64,000 bases of DNA from NCBI RefSeq assembly GCF_024323335.1, contig NC_066585.1, positions 531,602,582-531,666,581 on the forward strand, in the 5' to 3' direction. The position numbers and the translations under genes were made by a program. Below the pieces are notes generated by a model. It was not told where the DNA came from. It worked only from the letters and a program-made list of their open reading frames with translations, and searched no databases. Numbering within the stretch: the first letter of the stretch is position 1; each line of letters starts with the position of its first letter. Positions 31,463 through 40,774 of the stretch are shown piece by piece. This DNA is from Lathyrus oleraceus (Eukaryota; Streptophyta; Magnoliopsida; Fabales; Fabaceae).

Positions 31463-32150
31463 ATTGACCCGCTGGACAAAAAGAAAAAAAGTCCAGGCAA
31501 AAAATGGGCATCCCGGCGAACCAAAAAACAGAAAGAAAAGGTTCGGGCAAAAGTTAGGGATAAAAATGAAAAATTGTACACCCGGTAAGTCGAAAACCCG
31601 CAAGGGCGGCTTAGGCAAAAATGGGTATCCCGGTGGATTGAAAACCCGAAAGGGCGATCCCGCCAAAAGAGGGATTAAAGCGAAGACTACAGTCTGAGTC
31701 ATCTGTACTTCGTCATGCTTCGTCAGCTGCCATCTCGAAAGATGTGATCGGTCCAATCAGTCTTCTCAGAAAGCAAGGAATTGGGAGGAAATTGATGATC
31801 TATGAGTTATAACAGAGTTGGGAAATAGTGGATGTCGTGTTCACATTGCCATTAGGATAGTTTATTTTCCTTTTGTGCGCAATTACCTCTTTCTAGGAAT
31901 TGCTTCCCAATGTATTTGCCTCTTCAGGCACACTTTCAATCAATAAAAGTCGTTATTCAGATAAATTGCTCTCTTGTTTTTACTTTTACTGTTTTGTTTG
32001 CAAAAACGTCCGAATTTTTGATAAACATTGCATACAAAAACATGAAGGCTACACAATGACGTGCAGAAGGATTAAAACATTTGAAAATCATTTTGAATGT
32101 TGAGGACACTTGACCGTATCTTGTCCATGTACTCCCTGGGGCATATGTTG
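31463..32150 (+). other. Conserved post-pol segment and proximal 3' UTR of E3
   Basis: From 31490 to 31680 a short motif of about 30-50 bp recurs three to four times (GGGCATCCCGG, ACACCCGGTAAG, GGGTATCCCGG, each followed by RAAAACCCG-like sequence). The same segment follows integrase in element A (3150-3240, minus strand), so it is conserved across the lineage. It is open in one frame for 77 codons without a supported protein. 31700-32150 shows nothing I recognise. Confidence 0.6.
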
Positions 32151-32159
32151 TCCCGATTT

Positions 32160-33030
32160 GCAGGTCGTCGCCTGTGATTATTTTCCCCAGTAAGGTCGTC
32201 ACAGGTGAGCATTCCCCAGCAGTGCTTTTCCCAGACATAATCATTCTCCTAGCTGGTTTGCATAAGCCTTCCCCAGTGAAGCAATTATTTCTCCAGCAGA
32301 GTTCATCCCCACCAGTGGATTGGACAGGTTTTTATAGCAGGTCAACATCTGCATCCCCAGCTGAGTTATTTCGCTTGTGAATTTTGTGGGTCGTCCCCGG
32401 CAGAGTAACAGATATTCCCCGAAGCAGAGTTCATCGTATCTGAGGATTGTATGGGCCTTATCCCCAGAGACTCTCTTAGTTTATCTCCCCCAGCGGAATA
32501 GTGATTTCCTCAGCAGAGCGGTTATTTCCCCAAGCGGAAGTTTTTGTGGATTCGTTGGGCTCTCTCCAGCAGACTACCTGTATTTCTCCCTAGCAGAGTT
32601 GATTCTTTTCTCCCCAACAGAATTGCTTTCTTATTCCCCAGCAGCTGTATTGTTTCCCCCCGCGGATTTAGCTTGAAGATTCCTCAGCACAGTCGTCCTG
32701 TGTATTTCTCCCCGCAGAGTTCTCATCATATTGCATTGCATGTAGTAATCATTGCATCCTCAAAACTGCGTAGCATTTCCATCCCATATGGAGCATTACG
32801 CCATGAAAAATTCAAACATATGCATTCATGTGTTCGAAACCGCATCAGACTGTATTCCCCGGCAGAAGCAGGTCATTTTGTTCAAACATCAGCACCAAGT
32901 CAGCTACAGTTGCTTCAACAGCATTCAGAATTTGCTTATCCCCACAGAGGTTTATTTCCTCACCCGATGGTGACAGAGGTTTATTTCCTCACCCGATGGT
33001 GACAGATAGTTTATTTCTCCCCAGTGAGAC
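32160..33030 (+). repeat. E3 3' UTR: irregular array of TCCCCAGCAGAGT-like motifs
   Basis: Roughly 20 or more degenerate copies, spaced about 25-35 bp, of a motif such as TTCCCCAGCAGTG, CTCCAGCAGAGTTC, CCCGGCAGAGTAA and CCCTAGCAGAGTTG. The consensus matches the first 13 bases of TCCCCAGCAGAGTCGCCA, the exact complement of the element's own primer binding site, that is, the expected 3' end of the primer tRNA. One of the best matches, TCCCCAGTAGAGTC, is at 33384-33397, inside the next array. Confidence 0.7.
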
Positions 33031-33131
33031 CCCCTGCAAGTGATCATCCTTGCCTCGACATATTTCAGATATTGTTCTTTGTGATACTAATGAGTGTCAT
33101 GTCAGCACCCGCGTGTGTCTTCTTTGTTCTT

Positions 33132-34054
33132 GGTGTCGGTAAACACCATTCTTTCGGTGTCGGTAAACATCGAGTCCCGCCCAGTCATCGGTAAATGTCT
33201 GGTCATTCTGTTTGATGTCGGTAAACATCATCTTTCGGTGTCGGTAAACATCGAGTTCCACCCAGTCATCGGTAAATGTCTGGTCTTTTTTTGGTGTCGG
33301 TAAACGCCATTGCTTCGGTGTCGGTAAACATCGAGTCTTTCTTTCAGTCATCGGTAAATGTCTGATAGATCCCCAGCCAGAAATCCCCAGTAGAGTCATC
33401 TGTAAATGTCCTACCCGATTTTCAGTTGCAAATATTTTGTCTCTCACCAATAAATTTCTCATCCCCAGTCATCGGTAAATGTCTGGTCATTCTTTTTGAT
33501 GTCGGTAAACATCATCTTTCGATGTCGGTAAACATCGTGTCTCACCCCAGTCATCGGTAAATGTTTGGTCATTTCTTTGTTCTCTTGTTAATAAAATCAG
33601 AATCCCCAGAAGTCGTCGGTAAACGTCTTGTCTGGTATCACCACAAAGATTTTGTTCCTCCCCAAGCGGAGATGCCATCGGTAAATGGCCCAGTTTTCTT
33701 CGATATCGGTAAATATCGAATTCCCAGTTGCAGCAGCCATCGGTAAATGGCCTTGATATCGGTAAATATCAAGTTTGCTTTGAAGCCACCATCGGTAAAT
33801 GGTCTCGCTTCCTTTCAACATCATTTGCTTCCCAGCAACCATCGGTAATTGGTTTTGCTGAAGTCATCGGTAAATATCAAGTTTTTAACCATCGGTAAAT
33901 GGTTTCGCTTTTCAGAAGTTTGTTTTCCCCAGCCGCCATCGGTAAATGGTCGTGCTGAAGTTGATATCGGTAAATATCAAGTTTCCAGTTTCCAACCATC
34001 GGTAAATGGTTTTGCTTTTCTGAAGTGGTCATGCAGTTGTCATCGGTAAATGAC
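33132..34054 (+). repeat. E3 3' UTR: array of about 27 constant-loop hairpins (loop CGGTAA)
   Basis: Each unit is the hexamer CGGTAA flanked by complementary arms that vary between units. Examples: GGTGT/ACACC (33132-33147), TTCGATAT/ATATCGAA (33699-33720), GCCAT/ATGGC (33674-33689), AACCAT/ATGGTT (33887-33904), GTCAT/ATGAC (34039-34054); also CTTGATAT/ATATCAAG, TGATGT/ACATCA and GGTGT/ACGCC with a G-T wobble. Longer CCAGTCAT/ATGTCTGG arms keep one T-T mismatch, and a TCAGTCAT/ATGTCTGA version changes both partners. The array ends about 120 bp before the polypurine tract. It gives long minus-strand open frames that are artefacts of the repeat. Confidence 0.85.
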
Positions 34055-34176
34055 GTGGTTTCTTTGTATTATATCCAGTCGGTGCAAATTTGTACGGTTC
34101 TTTTGTATTCAATCCCTGTTTACCCTGAAAGTCTGACAGCCGTTGCTCTCTTCCGTTCGGGTTCCCAGCTGATTGA

Positions 34177-34187
34177 ATAGGGGCAGC
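34177..34187 (+). other. E3 polypurine tract
   Basis: ATAGGGGCAGC directly before the right LTR start TGTAGCACC at 34188; the same AGGGGCAGC core precedes the element A 3' LTR. Confidence 0.88.
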
Positions 34188-37100
34188 TGTAGCACCTCAA
34201 ATTTGCACCTATCATTATACATACTATCTCATATTAGGTCATAGCATATCATGTTCCATTGCATAACATTTGCATTGTCCTCAGTTGCCTCAAGAGCAAG
34301 CAAGCAAGAAATTAGGTCAAACTGATCAGGAGATCAGTCAACCAATCAAGCAAGGAATTTCTCATTGAACCAAGGCCTTAGGGTTTGCCCAACAAGTTCA
34401 CATGACTTGGAGGTCTTTTTGAAGTGTTCAAGTCAAGGGTTGAAGCCTCAATGGTCATCAGTCAGTGCACAGTCAAGTCCAAAACCCTAGAAAGTCAAAG
34501 TTGGTCAACTGTGGTTGACTCTTTGGATTTGATGGATGGAAATGGTTTGAGAGAGCTTATTCATGTCCTAATAGGTCTTACATGTCATGGCAATCAACAT
34601 CATGGAAGAATTTGAAGCCAATCAGAAAATTTCCCAAAATAGAAACTGGACCTGTAATTTCAACTGCCAAAAATAGAAACTTCTTGATCCTCAACTTACA
34701 TCATGATACAAGCTTCAAATGAATTTTTTCCCAACATGAAAGTTGAAGATCTTGTTCTCCCATTTTCAAAAAGTCCAAGAACTCTCAAATCCCATGTGTG
34801 GTTGTCAAGATATGATCAAATCATTTTCATCAATTTTTGAACTTCAAAGGGCCATATCTCCCAAACCATAAGGCCAAATTTGGTGGGTTTTTTCCTACAA
34901 ACCACATTTTTCATCCTCTTTCCAAAAATATAAATTTCATTCATCAAAACCTTGCCAATCAAAATGGCATTTTTGGACCTTTTTCATTTAAATTCAAAGT
35001 TTGACCAAACTTTGACTTTTTGATTCTTTGACTTTTTCTTGATTTGGCCAATTGGGAAATGTTCCATATATCATTTGTGATTTGCTCCAAGCCTAAAATC
35101 ATAGCCATACCACCATTACACCATCATTGTGACCAAAATGCAAAAACTTGAAAAAATGGCAATTGGCTTTAAGAGAGTACAACAAGGACAGCAAACCTTC
35201 AGCAACATAAAACAGCACAAGCAAAAGCCACTAGCAGCCTTTCAAGCCCAAATTCGTGCAGACAAATACACCTCCATTTCCATTTTCTGCACAAACTTGG
35301 CAAATGCATTAAGTTTCAAAAAGCAAAACCAGTACAGCTTTTCACGTGTACAACCAAAACAGCAAAACTTGGTCTGTTTCCAGCCTTGCCAAAGCCCAAA
35401 ATCGTGCAGCCACTACACCCCCATTTCCACATGCTCAAGTTTAGCAACTTTGCAAATGAGAGCATTAACATTAAACTAGCTTACAACATGGATTAAGGAG
35501 GATAAACAGACCCTTATAAGCTTTCTTCTGTCACATTTCTACCCTAGTTCTTGACAGCCACCACACAGAAAATACATATCCTCTCCTTCTTGCAATTTTG
35601 CAGATTGAGATTTTCAGAGCAAAACAATAAAAACCCTCGAGCCCTTCTCCATCATTCCTTCATCTGGACCATCTTTGGAGCCCCTTTGAACCACCAAACC
35701 TCAACTGTAGCATGGCCTGTTGCTCTGTTTCCTTCAAGAACCACTAATGGCATTTCGAGCTGTGAAGAGTTCCAGGTATTCTTAAGGTGAAAAAGCTCCA
35801 TCATCCATCATTTAGTAGCTGTGTGGTCATCTGGTTTGCTCTGAATCACTCAACACAACCCTGTTTCACATTGTCTTCAAAAACAAGTAAGCAATTCGAC
35901 CTCCTTCTTTTACCATGCCATGATATGCTTTAGATAGATTACATGATGCTGATTCTAATGAATGTTCATTTGTTTGAAATGATTTGGTTATGCTGAGAGA
36001 AACATGGTTTTCTTGTTTCATGCTTGAAGTTATGTTCCTTCGATTTGCTCATTTGTGGTGGATTCAATGAAGACCATTGCTATTTTCTTGTTGCCTGGTG
36101 TGTGTTGAAGCTATTAGTGTGTTTAGTTTGCATTTCTGAGCATTTTGATTTTTCATGCTTACATGAAGATGATGATCATGCTGTTATCTTGAAACCCTAA
36201 TTCTGTCCAGATTTTTCTCATGGCTAATGCTTGTTTGGTTGATGATTGATATTGCTTGATGGTCATTATGCCATGCCCTTGTGTGTTTTTGCTCGAAAAC
36301 TTATTGGATGATTGTTGAACCATGGAGTTGAATTGATGAATGCTACTGAAATTGATGCTGGCTTTTTACAGAAATCTTGTTCTTATGAGGATTGGCTATT
36401 GTTGTTACTCATGTTGCATGAAGTATTTCATATACCCTGCTGTTGTGATTGCTTGCTCAAATTTTGTGTTATAATGATGATGACATGATGATTGATGAAC
36501 CATGAAATTGATGCTGCTAATGCCCTGCTGTTATGCTTGAATCATGAATTTGTCCAGAAAAATTCCTCATGCTTATGTTGTCTTGCTGTTAGCTAGGATT
36601 GCATGATGATAAATGCTCATGGCCATATTTTATTGTTGGATGATGTTGTTCATGATTTGGTGATTGCTGTTTGAATAATGATGGTGCATGCTGCTGTAGT
36701 TGAAACCCTGGTCCTTTCCATAAATCATGACTTTATGTATGCACAAGTTTGGCTGATGTTATTGCTTGTGATTATGTGATTGATTTCATGGCTATGCTAT
36801 CACATTGTGTTTGGTCTGCTATTGAATTTGACATACCATTGCTGCATATACCCTGCTGTTGTGTTTAAACTTTAAACTCATGCCTAGAAATCTCTCATGT
36901 TTGTCTTGGTTTTGTTGTGTATAATATATTTGCATTGAAGAGCATTACTACTGTCATGTTGTTTGCTTGAGGTTGCATGAAGGTTACTACACCAATGCCC
37001 TGTTTCTGCTTGATGTTTTTTTGAATTTCATGATTAATGTTGAATGTTGGAGATATCATGAATGCCCTGCTGCTGTTATGATGAATTTGCCCAAATTTTG

Positions 37101-40100
37101 CATGAATGTGTGTTGGTTTGTTGCTAGCTAGGTATGCATGAACATGTTTGTATCACTCCCCTGCTGTTTACCATGTTTAAATTTCGATATGATGATGGAC
37201 ATTGGTTGATGAATGTTGTTGCTGGTTGAGTTTATGTGCTGCTGTTGTTGCCAATGCCTTTGCCATGTTGGAAACCCCAAGGGTTTATGTGAAAACCAGA
37301 AAATTTGAGATGATTGGCAAGATCACTGTTTCATTGGCTGAGGACCAATGAAAACATTTCGTTTTGCCTTGCCAAAACGCACAGCTTTGATTAGTAAGCT
37401 CAGAATTACACATTTGCCACGGTTGACCTTGGTTTGACCACTAGTTCATGCTATTTTGTTCATATTGCATCCATAATTTCATCCAACTTCCACAATTTAT
37501 TTCTCTTTCACATTTCATCCAAAAATCTTGAAATTTTTTCCTCATATTCATGAATGTGTCCTTTATTTAATCATGATTTTTAATTAATTTTCCATTGGCT
37601 GGATTTTTAATGATAATTATTTTCTTGACATGTATGCCAAAATGATACATTGTGCCATTCCTTTTGTGAAATTGCCATATTGCATCCAATGAGCTTGAAA
37701 TTTTTTGTGGTAAAACTAGACACATTGACCTTCATTTCCATATGAAGTTTGTGCATTTATCATTTGTGGATTGAGAGTTATGATTTTTTGAAGTCATGTG
37801 TTGCATTTGGTGTCATACCATGATCATGCATTTTCCCTAATTTTGTTCACCTGCTTCCTTGCATCCAATTGACCCCATTTTTTGCATGAATGATCCTTTG
37901 TATGTCTATTTCATGTATGAATTTTCTTGGAATTAATCTTGCTGTTTTCCATTTGATTGTGAATTTTCTTCCATGCTTGGTCATTTGTTGACTTTTTGTG
38001 CTATACCTTGCCAAATCTTTTGTGAAATCCTCATACCATATTGTATGTCCATGAAATTTCATATGTGATAACTAGACTCTTTGAGCTTTGCATTGGTGTT
38101 AATCTCATTCATTTCTCTTCTGTTTTCAAATTGATATGATTTTTTGAAGTTGACCTATGCTTGTTGACTTTCACCATGCTTACTTGAATTTGGTTTGACT
38201 TCATGATTTTACTTGACTGCCTTCCTCTCATCCAAATGCCATGAAATTTTACATGTATACCATGTTAGATGCTAGGATTGAGTGTGATTTATTTCATGAT
38301 TTTTGAAAATGTTTGAGTTGACTTTTGATGCAAGTCATTCTGTTGACTTTTGTATGCTTTCTTTGCCTTACTTTGACTTCAAATGTTCATGAAATGATCA
38401 TAATGCATGATTTGAATGTGGGCCCAATTGTGATTGCTTTCTAATTGGTTGACTTTGACTTTGAGTTGACTTTTCCTTGCTGCCTTGACTTTTTCTTTCA
38501 TCTTTGACCCTAGGCTAGCCCTAGTGGTCCTTTGGACTTATGTTGAGTTCATCTGTTTCAGGTTGAGCATAGTGCTTCCAAGATCATACCAATTTGATTG
38601 ATGTTTGTTTGTCTATATTGTGCTAACCTTTTGTTTTGTAGGTGACTCATGTAACTTGAGTTTTGCTTTGCACAGTTGACCTTCTGTGGTTGACTATTTA
38701 TCCATTCCTTTTGCTTTTAACTGTTTAATTGCATACTGATTTGTTTGGTTTTTCTCAGGTACCCTTTAGTTGCTTTAGTTGCTTGCTTTGCTTTTTAGCA
38801 ATTGCTTTGAGGTATAATCTCTTTTACTACATGTAGTCTGGAGACCCGGTCTGTTATTTGACCGGGCAAACTGTCTGAAGTCCTCCTTAAGAGGCAATGC
38901 CTGTGTTTGTTTAAAATTGTCCCAAGCAGGAAAAGTCCTCATTTGAGGCAATTGGTGGAAGGTAGGGATAAGTAGCCTATCCCCCACTACTCTTGTCGTG
39001 TCATCCCTCTGCTCACACTGCTGTGTGTTGATGCATTGGGATACAAACCCAAGATCTTGTACAAAGTGTACAGTGTCAGAGTCTTCGAGTATAGAAGGGT
39101 TCCCACTTTCTGGACCCATGCTCATTTGTCTATTAGCTCTCCCTGGCCAGGGATAAGAGCTGTGAGGTCTCATCCTCACTTCATCCTTTCATCTGCTTCA
39201 CCTTAGCGCCTCAATGGCAAGGTTAAGAGCAACACTTACCCTATTCCAGTTGGCCCTAGTGCCTAACCTTTGATGTTTGAGCCCCCTTTGTTGGTGTGTT
39301 TATTTCATGCTGTATGTGTTTGTGTTTGCTTTGTTTGCCTCTCTAGGTTTAGTTTAGGCTTGCCCTTGTGCAAGATAGGTTGTGCTTGACTTGCTCTTGT
39401 GCAAAGTCAAGTCTGTGTGGCTTAACCCTTGTGTGAGCCATGTTCAACTGTTCGGCCGAACTACGGCAACTCTGATTCTCATGTTCAGATGAGATACGTA
39501 GGCACGAGACGCGATGTCTTGCCGAGTTTGACTAACCACTAACAGCTAATTTCTTTTCTCTCACCCCTGTTGTGATTGAGGTATCCCTCTTCTCTTGCCC
39601 TAGTTGCAATCGAGACTTTGCTTTTTCCTGTGTCTGCTTAGGATAGGTTGGCCCTTGTGCCATTTAGCTAGAAACCTTAACTTAGGGTTGACTTTTTGCA
39701 TGACAACATCTAGGCTCGAGTCGTAGTCTCCCTAGAGTTGTGTCTCCCTCTGTTATCTGGTTAGGCTAGATCCTTGTCCCTGCGTAGGGGAACTACATCG
39801 CCCTGATCTTCACACCAGATGAAGTATGTAGGCAGGAGATTGAGCTGATCTCTCCGGGCGCCTTTTCTTTCTTTTTGTGTGTGTTGTCTGACCTTTGCTA
39901 GGCTCGAGTCCTCGTACTCCTTAGCATTTGTTGTCTGTCTGTTTGTGTGTTTGACAGTTGTAGGCTGAGTCCCCGACTCCCTATTTATCTGTTGTGTTGT
40001 TTTGGTTCGGATGCTGACATGAGTCCAGCGATTGGCAGTCGGGCTCCACGTTTGCCTGTGTTTTTGTTTTGTTTGCGTGCGTGTCAGCCGAGCTACGAAT

Positions 40101-40546
40101 GCTCTGATTCTTCTCTCGTCCGAGAAGATACGTATGCATAGGATGCGATATCCTAGCGAGCATGTTTCGTCTCCCCAGTCCGAACTACTTCGACTCTGAT
40201 GTCTATGCTTGATAGACTAAGTAGGCCCAGGATGCGATATCCTGCCGAGTCAGTTTCAGTCAGTCTCTTTGTCTCTTTCAGCCAGTATGTGTGTGTTTGA
40301 GCAGTGTTTAGCAACCAACTTTCCTTCCTTCTGTGCGTGGATCCCGTAGAGTACTACGGATGCGTAGGGTGCCTAACACCTTCCCTTCGCATAACCGACT
40401 CCCGAACCCATCCTCTTTGGTCGCGAGACCATGTTCTTTCCTAGGTTTACTTCGAGCGTTTCCTTTCCCTCTTTTGGGATAAATAACGCACGGTGGCGGC
40501 TCTGTTGTTTCTTTCTTTTCCCGCCGGTTTTTCGCGTGATGCGACA
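34188..40546 (+). repeat. E3 right (3') LTR, 6359 bp
   Basis: Nearly identical to the left LTR. Differences found by eye are about 7 substitutions and 5 single-base indels, mostly in homopolymers. It carries the same TTGAC cluster and the same four structured modules (39458-40240). It ends GCGACA at 40546, followed by the CTACT target duplication. Confidence 0.97.
39458..40240 (+). other. Structured modules, right LTR copy
   Basis: Second copy of the four double-hairpin modules described at 20361-21142, starting at about 39458, 39790, 40090 and 40182. Sequence is unchanged between LTRs, as expected for a young element. Confidence 0.7.
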
Positions 40547-40650
40547 CTACTGAAATACAGTTAGCTGATATCTTTACAAAAGCCTTGGATGCAAATCAAT
40601 TTGAATTTCTAAGAGGGAAATTAGGGATTTTTATTTATGAGAATTTGTAG
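40547..40650 (+). pseudogene. E2 RNase H C-terminus and pol stop
   Basis: Continuation of the E2 RNase H frame after E3: TEIQLADIFTKALDANQFEF, the usual copia pol ending. The frame closes with TAG at 40648-40650, followed by CAATTA. Confidence 0.92.
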
Positions 40651-40656
40651 CAATTA
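40648..40656 (+). promoter_or_regulatory. Leaky-stop context UAG-CAA-UUA at the end of E2 pol
   Basis: TAG CAA TTA is the well-known readthrough context (CARYYA after the stop). Stop suppression between pol and the env-like ORF has been reported for SIRE1. In this copy the readthrough frame is not the frame of the downstream ORF, so an indel between 40656 and 40775 has broken the link. Confidence 0.7.
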
Positions 40657-40774
40657 ATTTGGAGTGGAAAAGGTAATAAAATTATTGTCTGCCTACTTAA
40701 ACATTTCCAACTTCCTACATCTTCATCAAACTTCTCTGCTAGGTCAAGTGAAACCTTTCCACAAAAACAACAAG

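Larger units (their letters stand above)
15093..40546 (+). mobile_element. E3: complete Ogre LTR retrotransposon, 25,454 bp
   Basis: Two LTRs of 6356 and 6359 bp, a 5-bp target duplication, a primer binding site, an ORF1 upstream of gag, gag-protease, a candidate intron, a single ORF with RT, RNase H, second RNase H and integrase, a long repetitive 3' UTR and a polypurine tract. ORF1, the intron position, the dual RNase H and the giant size define Ogre within the Tat lineage of Ty3/gypsy. By eye the LTRs differ by about 7 substitutions and 5 one-base indels (the indels sum exactly to the 3-bp length difference), implying insertion within roughly the last hundred thousand years under a commonly used rate. 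Two frameshifts and one stop suggest that this copy was moved in trans or decayed very quickly, or that the assembly has errors. Confidence 0.97.

Noticed and set aside
32160..33397. tRNA genes or tRNA-derived SINEs
   Set aside because: Only the 3'-end-like 13-mer recurs; no A and B boxes, no cloverleaf, no A-tail.
33097..33842. Minus-strand open frames of 121, 63 and 81 codons across the hairpin array
   Set aside because: Their 'repeat protein' character (TFTDDW, DVYRHRK) comes entirely from the nucleotide repeats; they are antisense to the element and start and stop at random places.
33132..34054. Regularly repeated CGGTAA units reminiscent of a CRISPR array
   Set aside because: Eukaryotic retrotransposon 3' UTR, irregular spacing, no constant repeat beyond the loop, and the arms vary with complementarity; no cas genes.
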